A DNA stretch of 64,000 bases from positions 248,001 through 312,000 of the forward strand of contig CAVZAA010000004.1 of assembly GCA_963773105.1 (NCBI GenBank), read 5' to 3'. The position numbers and the translations under genes are program-made. Source of the stretch: Trebonia sp963773105 (GTDB lineage Bacteria > Actinomycetota > Actinomycetes > Streptosporangiales > Streptosporangiaceae). Numbering within the stretch: the stretch's first letter is position 1; every line of letters begins with the position of its first letter. The notes beneath the pieces were generated by a model, which did not search any database, was not told where the DNA came from, and saw nothing but the letters and a program-made list of their open reading frames with translations. Below, piece after piece: positions 44,476 through 52,941 of the stretch.

Positions 44476-45215
44476 AGGAGCGCTGCGCTTGATGGTCTTG
44501 ATGTTGACGGTGTCTTCGACCCTGCCTGAGCTGTAGGGCATGGACAGGCCGTTGGTGACGGCCTGCCGGTCGGTTCGGATTCCTGCGACGAGGGTGCGGA
44601 GCTCGGGCAGGTCGTCGGCCTCGACGGCGGTGAGTCAGGCTTCGAGGTCGCGGTGGCCGGTGCGGGCGGTCATCATCTCGGCGAAGGCCGCGGTGTGCCG
44701 GGCGAGCGCGTCGATGTGCGGGCAGCGGCTGCGGAGGTTCTCGAGCTAGGCCTGCTCGTCTGGCCTGAGCCGGTCGGGGCGGGTCAGGAGCCACCTGGTG
44801 ATGTGCCGGGTTCCGGGGACCGCGGGGCCGGGGTCCGGTGCGGTGTGGTCCTCCCGGAACGGGGCGACGTAGCGGCGGACGGTCTTCGCGCTGCCGCTCC
44901 AGCCGCGCTGGAGCAGCTCGGCGTGCAGAACTGCGGCGTCGGTGACGCCCTCGTTCCACCGCTAGCAGATCCAGGGTTTGAACGGGTCGAGCTTCGATTC
45001 CCGTCTCCCGGCCGTGACCAGGAGCTCGTCAAGGCTGGCGGCGCGGGAGAACCGCTGGACGGTCTTGCGGTCCAGGCCGGTGGCTGCGATCGACTGCCGG
45101 CCTCGAGCCGCTCGCGGATCTCGGCATGACGCTCCCGGGTGCGCCGGGCCAGCCGCCCTTCCCACCGCCGGGCGCACTCAGGTTTTTCACTTTCGACCCC
45201 TGACCGCGTGCCGTC
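44476..45215 (-). mobile_element. Decayed ISL3-family transposase remnant
   Basis: Minus-strand reading: RRTRERHAEIRERLEAG, then GRQSIAATGLDRKTVQRFSR, WNEGVTDAAVLHAELLQRGW, LRSRCPHIDALARHTAAFAEM, and VTNGLSMPYSSGRVEDTVNI. The last is the conserved ISL3 end (S-x-G-x-VE with N-x-IK). Three in-frame stops interrupt it, at 44962-44964, 44746-44748 and 44634-44636, each one transition away from CAG or TGG. A 4-bp-type frameshift lies near 45100. No terminal inverted repeats were found. Confidence 0.8.
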
Positions 45216-45640
45216 CGCGTGCCAGAACTTTTGGTCTTGCCCAAGTGCCGTCTCGGCGTACTTGCCGACCTGATCGGCTATGGCGCGCTGGCGATCGGCG
45301 GAGCTGTGAAGGTAGATGAGCGCGGCCCGCATCGAGTCATGGCCCATGCGCTCCATCATTTCGCGGATGTTCGCGCGCGTGTCGGCGGAGAGCTGGTTGC
45401 CCGTATGCCCAAGGTCGTGCAGGTGGAGCTCACCTTCCAGGCCAAGCGCCTTGAGCGCAGGCATCCAGGCGCGGCGGTAGAAGTTGCCGTGTCGCTGCGG
45501 CGCGCCCTCAGGACTGGTGAAGACGAGCGCGGCGGCCTGGCCCTGCTCGCACGGCACGGCACGGAGCGTGACGGCGAGGGCCAGGCCACAGGCCAGGCCC
45601 GAACGCGCGCGGCGAACCTTCCACGAAGACGGACAGCACC
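45216..45640 (-). pseudogene. Tyrosine integrase C-terminal fragment
   Basis: AALVFTSPEGAPQRHGNFYR, LHLHDLGHTGNQLSADTRAN and MERMGHDSMRAALIYLHSS are the catalytic C-terminal half of an actinobacterial phage-type integrase, with the nucleophile Tyr in ALIYLH. The HxxR box normally reads HDLRHTGN; here Arg is Gly, so the enzyme would be inactive. The N-terminal half is missing. The frame continues directly into the ISL3 remnant. Probably the former integrase of the surrounding island. Confidence 0.82.
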
Positions 45641-45661
45641 ATGACCCTTCTGTCAGGGGCG

Positions 45662-46045
45662 TCAGTGCGTCGAGTGCGCCTGGCGCTCGATTTCGCGCTT
45701 GATCTGGACCTCCGAGATTGGCTTGCGCAGGTATACGCCCAGGCCGAATGCAACCGTCAGGAACGCCCATGCGATCGCCGGGTAGATGATCCAGATGTTC
45801 CACACGTCATGGATTCCGGAACTCTGGCTGAATCCCTGGGTGGGCCAGCCGCCCGCGTTGTGATACTCCGTGATGGCCCAAATGGCCGCGAGAGTTAGCA
45901 TGCCGAGGGCGGACACGGCAGTACTGATCCAGTAACGGCGCTTGCGCTCGATCTGCTTGATCGCCCGCTCGCGAGCGAGTTGTCCGGTGTTGGCAGGCGT
46001 ATCCGAGTCAAGGTGCGCGAGCCTCTCGTCGGTGATCTTCGTCAT
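45662..46045 (-). CDS. Small two-helix membrane protein (2TM domain type)
   Basis: 127 residues. A charged N-terminal coil (ERAIKQIERKRRYWIST) precedes two membrane helices (AVSALGMLTLAAIWAITEY and YPAIAWAFLTVAFGLGVYL), then a basic tail. Resembles the 2TM-domain family, function unknown. A good AAGGAG ribosome site lies 6-8 nt before the ATG. It is monocistronic. Confidence 0.75.
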   Translation of the reverse strand: MTKITDERLAHLDSDTPANTGQLARERAIKQIERKRRYWISTAVSALGMLTLAAIWAITEYHNAGGWPTQGFSQSSGIHDVWNIWIIYPAIAWAFLTVAFGLGVYLRKPISEVQIKREIERQAHSTH

Positions 46046-46159
46046 CTCAGACTCCTTCCAGCACGCTGGAAGCCGTGGACCCTCTTGGGGAGCTCACTGG
46101 TCTCCCAGCGTCAGGATGGATCCGTGGGCGACGGCCGCCAAGGGTCATAAGTCGCTAGT

Positions 46160-46495
46160 CAGTCGGCGAAACGGCCTCTTTTTTCATACTGCTTCGGCCA
46201 GGCGCCACCAGGCTGCCGCATCCGCCCGAAACTCCATGATGAGCACGCCGGGTCCAGCGTCGGGCCATCGTCCACGACCGTTTCCCAGTACACACGCGCC
46301 GAGGTGCCATCGGCAAAGCGCAGGCTGCTCGCCACCCGGCCCTTGGCACGTGAACCAGGGGCTGCGCCAGCAGGCGGATCGTGCTCGCGAAGCAGCCAGC
46401 CAGAGCCCGCCGCGTCGCCGGATAGGCAAGCGGCGACGGCTCGGCCACGATATCCCCTTGGCCAGGCACCAGATCGGCCTGCCCACCACTGCCCA
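46160..46495 (-). pseudogene. Decayed coding remnant of unknown family
   Basis: One minus-strand frame gives ASSLRFADGTSARVYWETVV and DDGPTLDP, then the reading continues in another frame as VLIMEFRADAAAWWRLAEAV with a stop. The composition looks protein-coding but no start, ribosome site or recognised domain is present. Confidence 0.35.
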
Positions 46496-46497
46496 CC

Positions 46498-47133
46498 TCA
46501 CGAGACGTTGGCGGCCAGACGCTCGGCGCGCTGCTTTATTCCGAGCAGCATCTTCCGCTCCATGACTAGGCTTCCGGGCTCCATGAACAGCATGTAGAAC
46601 AGGCGGCTGGCCGGCGGCAGGCCTGCGGTGACGATCCGGTTCCGGCTGATCAGCCTCGTCGTTCCGTTCTCTGGGACCAGCGCGAAGATCCATACCCAGT
46701 TCATGTCGGAAATCCGGACCGTGAGCGTGTGCTGCGGGTCGAGCACCTCTACTCGCATGACCTGACGGTTAGGTCCCATGGGAAGTTCGTCACCGATCTT
46801 GAGGTCTTGATACTGCGGAAGAATCTGGTCGGCGCTGTGCATGTTCAGGCCGAGGAGGTTCTCGATCCAGTCATAGGTGTAGGCACCGCCGCGCCCGCTG
46901 CCCATCTGCACCAGCCATGGCCAGATGGCTTCTGGCGGCGCTTTGATGGTGATCGCCCGGGTCGTCACCAGGCCGGCGCAGGGGAGCATCTCGTCACCCG
47001 GCAGCTTCCTTGCTACTTCATTGCTCCGGGCGCCCCAGGTAAGGCACCAGCGCCGGAAGAATAGCGGGTGGGCAAGCGGGACGAGCCCGGCTGCCAGGCC
47101 GGCCCCGATCCCCAGGATTCGCCTTGCTGACAT
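46498..47133 (-). CDS. SRPBCC-family protein with N-terminal membrane anchor
   Basis: 211 residues. The first ~25 form a hydrophobic helix (RILGIGAGLAAGLVPLAHPL). The rest has the START-like SRPBCC pattern: ITIKAPPEAIWPWLVQMGSG, GAYTYDWIENLLGLN, TRLISRNRIVTAG. Such proteins bind hydrophobic ligands. It lies 38 bp after the MMPL exporter gene in the same direction, so it may be co-transcribed and work with the exported or imported lipid (inference). Confidence 0.82.
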   Translation of the reverse strand: MSARRILGIGAGLAAGLVPLAHPLFFRRWCLTWGARSNEVARKLPGDEMLPCAGLVTTRAITIKAPPEAIWPWLVQMGSGRGGAYTYDWIENLLGLNMHSADQILPQYQDLKIGDELPMGPNRQVMRVEVLDPQHTLTVRISDMNWVWIFALVPENGTTRLISRNRIVTAGLPPASRLFYMLFMEPGSLVMERKMLLGIKQRAERLAANVS

Positions 47134-47171
47134 GTGAGCTCCTTTATCGTCTGCCGACGTGCCGGTCCCGG

Positions 47172-49415
47172 TCAGGCGGCTCGCAGGCCCTGGCTATCGG
47201 TCTCGTCAGGCGCCGGGCCGGTCTCGGCCGGGGTTACCCGCACGCCGAGGCGGAGGCGCGAAAGCCACTTCGGCCGGTACCAGTTGCTGTCGCCGAGCAG
47301 TGCCATGACGGAGGGCAGCAGCACGCCGCGGACGACGGTCGCGTCGAGCAGCACCGAGACCGCGAGGCCGACGCTGAGCTGCTTGAACTGCTGGAGGGAA
47401 AGCGTGCCGAAGACCGCGAACACGGCGACCATGATGATCGCGGCGCTGGTCACCACACCAGCCGTGGAGCGGATGCCGTGCTCGACCGCCTGCTTGGTGG
47501 GCATGCCCTGGTCGTGTGCCTCCTTGATCCGCGACACGACGAACACGTTGTAGTCCATGGACAGGCCGAACAGCACGACGAAGACGAATAGCGGGATCCA
47601 CGACTCGATCGCGCCGGGGGCCTGGGTGCCGAGGAGCGAGGCTCCCCAGCCGTGCACGAAGACTGCGGTCAGAATCCCGTAAGCGGCGCCCACCGAGAGC
47701 AGGTTCAGGCCGATCGTGGTCGCCGCGATCACCACCGAGCCGAACGAGACGAGCATCAGCAGGAACGTGACGCCCATCACGAACAGGAACACCCAGACGA
47801 TGCTGCTCCGCAGGTGGTTGTTCCAGTCAAGCGACGCCGCCAGGTTGCCGCCGACAAGCGCGGTGCTGCCCGGGATCTTGCCGACAGTGGACGGCACGAT
47901 CTGGTCGTGCAGCGTGGCCAGCGCCTGCTGCGAGGTCGCGTCGATCCCTGACCCTGCCAGAGGCACCGTGATCTCCGCGATGTTGGCGGCGGGGTAGACG
48001 GTGGTCTCTACCGGGGTGCCGAGCGCGCTGCTGCGGTAGCTGACCAGCGCGGCTATCTGGCGGCGCGCAATCGCGGACTGGATGTCGGGCGCCTTCACCA
48101 CGACCACGGCCGGGGCGGGTCCCCCAGGAAACGCTTTCATGATGTGGTCGTAATTCTGGACGATCGGCGTGCTGGATGGGAGCATCTGCTGCACGTTTAG
48201 GTTTTCCGTATGAATGCTCAGCGCGGGTGCCGCCAGGGCAAGCAATGCCCCGGTCGCGAGTGCGGCGGAGAGCCCTGGCCTGGCGAGGACCTTGCCGAGT
48301 ATGACCTTCCAGAGCCGGCTGCCGTCCGCTGGGCGGCCGGCCCGGCGCAGGAACGGAACGTGCCCGAGTTCCACCTTGTCGCCGAGCAGTGACAGCATCG
48401 CGGGCAGCACCGTCACCGAGCCCGCGACCGCAATCAGCACCACGGAGATCGTCGCGATCGCGAAACCGTCGAAGATCTGCATACCGGCCAGGAACATGCC
48501 GGCCATCGCCACCATGACGGTCAGCCCGGACACGAGCACCGAGCGGCCCGAGGTGGCGGCGGCGGTCCGCAGAGCCGCTTCCCGGCTGGCGCCGCTGGCT
48601 CGTTCCTCGCGCTCCCGGCGCAGGTAGAACAGGCAGTAGTCGACGCCGACGGCCATGCCCATCAGCAGCATCACCGAGCTGGCCGAGCTGTCCACGTGCA
48701 GGGCGTGGCTGACCAGCGCGAGCAGCCCGTTGGCGGCCAGGAACGCGGTCAGCGCGAGCAGCACGGGAAGCAGTGCGGCCAGCAGCGCGCCGAAGACCAC
48801 GAGCAGGATGCCGATCGCGAGCGGTACCACCGTCCACTCGGTCTGCCTGAAATCCTTCGCGATCGTGTCACTGAACCATTTGTTCGCACTGGCCGCACCG
48901 AACTCCGCGACCGTGATGCCCGGATGCGCGGCCTGCACGCTGGCGACCGCGTTCTCGACGGGCAGCACGCGGTTCGCCGCGGTGTCCGGATCTCCCTTGA
49001 TCGCGAACTGGACGAGGACGTCACGCCCGTTCGCGGCAGGTACCGGCGGACGGATGTCCTGCACCTGCCCCGTTGCCTGGATGGCGGTAAGCACAGCGCT
49101 GACAGTGGACCGCAGCGCGGCCGGATCGGCTGAGGGACCGGAATCTGAGACCATGACGAGTTCGGCTGCGGGGTTCTTGATGCCCGCGTCGGCCAGCAGC
49201 CATGCCGCCTGGCCGGACTCCCCGGTGCCGTATTCAGCCTGTGTCATGGTGACCTGGCCGGCCGCGCTGCCGACCAGCATCATGACCGCGACGAGCACCA
49301 GCCAGGCACCGATCGCGGCAAGCCGGTGCCGCGCGCTCCACCCGCCAAGAGTCGCGGCAAGGTTAGCCCGTGCCACGACGCACTCACCTCGCCCGGTAAG
49401 TTTCGTCCCAGCCAT
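47172..49415 (-). CDS. MMPL/RND-family membrane exporter
   Basis: 747 residues with two repeats of about six membrane helices. MMPL marks are GMAVGVDYCLFYLRRERE in the first half and FGLSMDYNVFVVSRIKEAHD in the second, each with the proton-relay Asp-Tyr pair. Large external loops follow helix 1 and helix 7. Members move lipids, siderophores or drugs. The ATG at 49415 (MAGTKLTGRG) has GGAGGG about 10 nt upstream and is preferred over 49436. No regulator is directly adjacent. Confidence 0.93.
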   Translation of the reverse strand: MAGTKLTGRGECVVARANLAATLGGWSARHRLAAIGAWLVLVAVMMLVGSAAGQVTMTQAEYGTGESGQAAWLLADAGIKNPAAELVMVSDSGPSADPAALRSTVSAVLTAIQATGQVQDIRPPVPAANGRDVLVQFAIKGDPDTAANRVLPVENAVASVQAAHPGITVAEFGAASANKWFSDTIAKDFRQTEWTVVPLAIGILLVVFGALLAALLPVLLALTAFLAANGLLALVSHALHVDSSASSVMLLMGMAVGVDYCLFYLRREREERASGASREAALRTAAATSGRSVLVSGLTVMVAMAGMFLAGMQIFDGFAIATISVVLIAVAGSVTVLPAMLSLLGDKVELGHVPFLRRAGRPADGSRLWKVILGKVLARPGLSAALATGALLALAAPALSIHTENLNVQQMLPSSTPIVQNYDHIMKAFPGGPAPAVVVVKAPDIQSAIARRQIAALVSYRSSALGTPVETTVYPAANIAEITVPLAGSGIDATSQQALATLHDQIVPSTVGKIPGSTALVGGNLAASLDWNNHLRSSIVWVFLFVMGVTFLLMLVSFGSVVIAATTIGLNLLSVGAAYGILTAVFVHGWGASLLGTQAPGAIESWIPLFVFVVLFGLSMDYNVFVVSRIKEAHDQGMPTKQAVEHGIRSTAGVVTSAAIIMVAVFAVFGTLSLQQFKQLSVGLAVSVLLDATVVRGVLLPSVMALLGDSNWYRPKWLSRLRLGVRVTPAETGPAPDETDSQGLRAA

Positions 49416-49854
49416 ATGACCGCCCTCCGGCTGCAAGACTTCATGTCACTCCAGCCTGGCCACAGCGCCCAAGGTCGCAACAGGCCGGCAAGTCCCGGAA
49501 CCGGCGGCCGTTGGTCACTAGTGCTGGTCGCTGCCGGGTAGACAGCGCCAGCCAGTCAATCTGGATCGTCCGGAGAGCAGGGGAACGAACATGGCATCCT
49601 GCTGAGAACGCGGGCTGACCTGAGGCGGCGAGGCCGAGGAGTGGTTCATCGGGTGAGCGAAGGCCCGCGGCGGGCAGCCCGCCCGGGTAAAGCTGACTGA
49701 CCTTCCTCGAACCGTCGCTCGACTCCCTGCTCGGGGACCTGACCTGACCTGACCAAGTTCCGGTCAGGCCGTGCGAACACCGCGGGTCAAGGCCCCAGAC
49801 ATCGACGAGGCGGCTGCCCTAGTCCGTCCCTAGTGCTTGTCTTATAGTGGTCGT
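49416..49854. other. Intergenic stretch before the MazEF-like pair
   Basis: About 440 bp without a supported gene. It contains a short tandem CCTGA repeat near 49738-49758, and the promoter of the antitoxin at its right end. Confidence 0.5.
49843..49848 (+). promoter_or_regulatory. -10 hexamer of a leaderless antitoxin transcript
   Basis: TATAGT ends 6 nt before the antitoxin ATG, with no ribosome site between. No clear -35 was identified. Confidence 0.5.
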
Positions 49855-50088
49855 ATGACAGCCGTAACGATCAGCTTCCGCGCCGATGAGCAGACGATGG
49901 CCGAACTCCGCCAGCTCGCCGGCGACGGGAACCTGTCGGATGCGATCCGCGAGCTCATTCACGCGCAGTACACGGCCCGGCTGTACGCGCAGGCCGCCCG
50001 TGACGCCGAGCGGCTCCGCGATGACCCGGCCGATCTAGCTGAGATCAAGGCCGTCAATGAAGAACTGGACGAGATCAGTGCGTGGTGA
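49855..50088 (+). CDS. Ribbon-helix-helix antitoxin (MazE/VapB-like)
   Basis: 77 residues. VTISFRADEQTMAELRQLAG then NLSDAIRELIH form a CopG/RHH DNA-binding domain; the C-terminal acidic helix (DLAEIKAVNEELDEISAW) is the likely toxin-binding tail. The ATG at 49855 lies 6 nt after a -10 hexamer. The 3' end overlaps the MazF-like gene by 11 bp. Confidence 0.82.
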   Translation: MTAVTISFRADEQTMAELRQLAGDGNLSDAIRELIHAQYTARLYAQAARDAERLRDDPADLAEIKAVNEELDEISAW

Positions 50089-50392
50089 CCTGTTCCGGCT
50101 GCGCTCCGACAAGGCCGCCGCCGGGCATGAGCAGCGCGGCCCCCGGTATGCCGTCGCGATCCAAAGTGACGGGATCCTGCTCTCCACGCTGATTGTCGCC
50201 CCGACGTCCACCAGCGCCCCGGCTGCCGTCTTCCGGCCAGAGATCGAGATGGACGGGACCCGGACTCGCGTGCTCGTCGATCAGATGCGCGCGGTCGACG
50301 CCAGCCGGCTTGGCGACTTCGCCGGCCGTCTTGACGCCGCTGAGACTGGAGATGTCGACCGGGCCGTCCGACTCATCCTCGGCGTGCTCTGA
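50078..50392 (+). CDS. MazF/PemK-type endoribonuclease toxin
   Basis: 104 residues from a GTG. RGDLFRLRSDKAAAGHEQRG and GPRYAVAIQSD are the N-terminal PemK strands, and ILLSTLIVAPTSTSA and RVLVDQMRAVDASRL the later ones with the RNA-binding Ser/Thr and the Q-R pair. It cleaves mRNA or tRNA at short motifs. The GTG at 50078 is preferred over an earlier in-frame codon at 50057 because RGDL begins the family. Confidence 0.87.
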   Translation: MRGDLFRLRSDKAAAGHEQRGPRYAVAIQSDGILLSTLIVAPTSTSAPAAVFRPEIEMDGTRTRVLVDQMRAVDASRLGDFAGRLDAAETGDVDRAVRLILGVL

Positions 50393-50486
50393 ACGGCCGG
50401 CGGCGCCCGTCTCCGCTGATCGGGCTGGCGCAGACCGAGGCACGGCCTTTGTCAAGGATTCGAACGCCAGAGGGCCAGCAAAATCT

Positions 50487-50507
50487 GGGAGCCAAACTGG
50501 GAGCCAA
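50487..50507 (+). repeat. Paired GGGAGCCAA repeat, right (possible integrase arm site)
   Basis: GGGAGCCAA-ACT-GGGAGCCAA, 106 bp inside the right core, same orientation as the left pair. Confidence 0.6.
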
Positions 50508-50613
50508 CAGCCACAATTTCTAGGCAACACCAGGCCACAGTCAGCTTTCATTGCTGCAGTTAGACCCCTCATCGAGCTGACGCCAGGCAACGTCCCGCGA
50601 TGGTTAAAAGGGC

Positions 50614-50660
50614 GCCTTCTAAGCAGCGGGTCGCGGGTTCAAATCCTGCCGGGCGCACTT
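50614..50660 (+). repeat. Right attachment site (attR): duplicated tRNA-Arg 3' half
   Basis: 46 of 47 bases match 31849-31895, running from the anticodon loop through the acceptor 3' strand. No D arm or acceptor 5' strand precedes it, so it is not a tRNA gene. Confidence 0.85.
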
Positions 50661-50815
50661 CACTGTTTTCCCAGGTCAAGTCCTAGTGGCGGGGCGCAAG
50701 CCGATCACGTCGCCCCGTCCGCGCTGACGCGCTCCTGCCGCAACGCGAGCTAGTTCCTGTAGGTCAGAGCGATATTTCGGGATTCTCCGTGACCCGCTGC
50801 CGCCGCGGCGGACCG
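50661..50815 (+). repeat. Right flank segment homologous to the DNA next to tRNA-Arg
   Basis: Diverged copy of 31896-32061. It abuts and truncates the minus-strand VOC gene fragment. Confidence 0.7.
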
Positions 50816-51095
50816 CCAGGCACGCCGCCCCCGCCTGCCGGCCGCGCAGCACCAGCGTCTCCGGCGTCTGCTCCGCGACGATAAAGCCGAAGTCGGCCAG
50901 GAACCGCCCGGCCACCTCCAGGTCCGGCTTCTCGAACTCCAGCCACGCCAGCCCCGCGATCTTAACCAGGGGATTGTTCGACCGCCCCGGATGCTCTCCC
51001 GGCCGCGCCCCCGTCTCGCCGTGCAGTGAACGATGCGGATCCTGGATCTTTTCCGAGTGGCCCCGGACCTCCGCCCCGCTGTCTTGTCTCACCAT
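50816..51095 (-). pseudogene. N-terminal fragment of a VOC-superfamily gene
   Basis: ATG start, then KIAGLAWLEFEKPDLEVAGR and FLADFGFIVAEQTPETLVLR match the first VOC module, ending in CLAVRRGG. The sequence beyond is the att-flank repeat, so the metal-binding second half is lost. The insertion history of the island may have removed it. Confidence 0.65.
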
Positions 51096-51364
51096 GATCG
51101 CTCCTACGCTTCTTCAGATAATGCTATGTTTGATCAGTGTTGTTATGAAATATCAGCTATGATTAGCCAATCGTCAAGGTGGGTCACAGATAGATGCGGG
51201 AACCGCCTGGCCCGGACACGATCCGGCTTCTCGGAGTCCAGCCAGCTGGCCCGGCCGCCTCGGCAAGCCGCCTCCTTGCCACCGGTCGACTGCACGAGGG
51301 CGAGACCAAGCGCCGGGCCGGTTGCCAACCGGTCAGCCGGGCACCCGGTGCTAATGTCCAATAG

Positions 51365-51690
51365 GTGGCGGCAAGGACACAGCCCGCCTCATCCGGGGCA
51401 GGCGGGCAGACCACACCCAGCCTCGGTGCGCATCCGGTTCGCGAGCAAAGCGTCGCGGCCGGCAAGGCGGCTCGTCAGGTGGCTCCGCTGGAGTTCCACC
51501 AGGACTTCTCCGCCGCGGCGTCCAGGGACCCGACAGGGCTGCTCCTCGGCCAGGCCGAGTCCCGCGTGCCGGAGCTGGTTCCGGTCCGCTACGGGCGGAT
51601 GCTGGTGTCGCCGTTCGCGTATTAGCGGGGTGCCGCGCTGCGGCGCTCCCCCGCGAATAGGATCACCGCGGCCCACTGCCTGCAGCCACG
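51365..51690 (+). pseudogene. N-terminal fragment of a DUF2252 protein
   Basis: LLLGQAESRVPELVPVRYGR and MLVSPFAY match the start of DUF2252 proteins. A TAG at 51622-51624 follows FAY, where the family reads FY-RGAA; RGAA is indeed found next in frame (CGGGGTGCCGCG). The remaining ~350 family residues are absent. Confidence 0.7.
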
Positions 51691-51933
51691 GGCAGTAGGC
51701 CGGATGAGAGCGGCGTCTGGCAGCCTCGCCGCTACGGAAGAAGCCGAGCGCCGGGGCAAAGATGCGTCTCTATTTCCTGTCATATAGGATCAATCTTGTG
51801 ACTATGTATCATCATTGAGATTGATGCGTGGAACGAGAGCCGGGCAAGGATCAGCAAGCGTCGGCCACGGGTGAGCTATGACCAGGAAGCGCGGCCGCCA
51901 ATGCGACTGGCGCGGCGGGTAGGAGATGCAGTG

Positions 51934-52599
51934 ATGGCAGAGCCGACATCGGAAGTCAGGGCGCCGAACGCACCGCGGGCTTCGCGGCTGGACCGGCGCA
52001 AGGCCCGCACCCGGCAGGCCCTTATCGACGCGGCGGTGCGCCTGATCGCCGAGGGCCGCGGTGACCGGGCGAGCATCCAGGAGATCACCGACGCGGCCGA
52101 CATCGGCTTCGGGTCGTTCTACAACCACTTCGATAGCAAGGAGCAGTTGTTCCAGACCGCCTCCGAAGAAGTGCTGGAACGCTGGGGGCAGATGATCGAC
52201 CGCGCCACCGCCGGTATCGCCGACCCGGCGGAGCGGTTCGCCGTGGGGATGCGGATCTCCGGCCGGCTCGGCTGGACCCTCCCGGACATCGCCGGCTTCC
52301 TCACTGGCATGGGCCTGGACGCGCTGGACATCCCAGTCGGCCTGGCACCTCGCGCCCTGCGCGACATCGAGGCGGGGCAGGTCGCGGGCCGATTCACCGT
52401 TCCTGGTGCCGGGATCGCGCTGAGCGCCGTGGCCGGCGGCCTGCTCGGGCTGCTGCGGATATGCCAGCGCCACCCCGAAGGCGTCGACGAGGCGTCCGTT
52501 GATCAGTTCGCCGAGGCCGAGTTGCGCCTGCTGGGCGTCCCCGCCCCTGAAGCCGCCCGCCTCGTCGCCCCTCCGCTCCCTCCCATTGAGGCCTGGTGA
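51934..52599 (+). CDS. TetR-family transcriptional regulator
   Basis: 221 residues. The helix-turn-helix is TRQALIDAAVRLIAEGRGDR followed by SIQEITDAADIGFGSFYNHF. The C-terminal ligand domain is all-helical. The ATG at 51934 is chosen because GGAG lies 8 nt upstream; an earlier in-frame codon at 51871 has none. It has no close partner in the same direction. Its target and ligand are unknown. Confidence 0.9.
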   Translation: MAEPTSEVRAPNAPRASRLDRRKARTRQALIDAAVRLIAEGRGDRASIQEITDAADIGFGSFYNHFDSKEQLFQTASEEVLERWGQMIDRATAGIADPAERFAVGMRISGRLGWTLPDIAGFLTGMGLDALDIPVGLAPRALRDIEAGQVAGRFTVPGAGIALSAVAGGLLGLLRICQRHPEGVDEASVDQFAEAELRLLGVPAPEAARLVAPPLPPIEAW

Positions 52600-52941
52600 C
52601 AGTCGGGACGCTGCCATCAGCCGCGCGCCCGTAAGCAGCCCCGAGTGGCCCGAGGGCGCGGCATGGACCTCGCTCCCACCGGCGACGCGAAGGAGCCAAC
52701 TGCACCTGTTCACAAGTGCGCCAGGAATTGGCGTTCTTGCGTACTCCTTGCTTAGCGGCCGACCTTGGGCCAGCACACTGACTGCCGATCACGCCGGGCG
52801 GCCTCGGTTGGGAAGGGGTACGTCAGGGGCTGCCTGTCCTGCCGGGGTACGGCGGCCCTGCTGGCGCATGCTGGGATTGGATGTCCTGAGCCCGTACGCG
52901 AGGGCGCACGCCCTGCCGTTCGTAGGGAAGGTCTGGCAGAT
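52600..52941. other. Intergenic stretch between TetR and DUF1345 genes
   Basis: About 340 bp between convergent genes. I see no supported gene, clear hairpin or repeat in it. Confidence 0.5.

Larger units (their letters stand above)
31849..50660. mobile_element. Putative integrated element (genomic island) in tRNA-Arg, about 18.8 kb
   Basis: Bounded by the tRNA 3'-end duplication. Inside are a tyrosine-integrase remnant, an ISL3-type transposase remnant, two toxin-antitoxin pairs, gene fragments and a carbohydrate catabolic cluster. Paired GGGAGCCAA repeats lie inside both ends (32113-32133 and 50487-50507). No replication or transfer genes are visible, and the integrase is broken, so it is a relic or composite island. 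The cargo may have entered in more than one event. Confidence 0.7.

Noticed and set aside
44476..45215. Stop-codon recoding (read-through) in the ISL3 transposase
   Set aside because: Both TAG and TGA are used as normal stops by neighbouring genes, and frameshifts also break it; decay explains all changes.
46184..46693. A 169-residue minus-strand protein
   Set aside because: It overlaps the SRPBCC gene in another frame; only the short degraded segment before 46495 has coding character.
50614..50660. A second tRNA-Arg gene
   Set aside because: Only the 3' half is present; there is no D arm or 5' acceptor strand.
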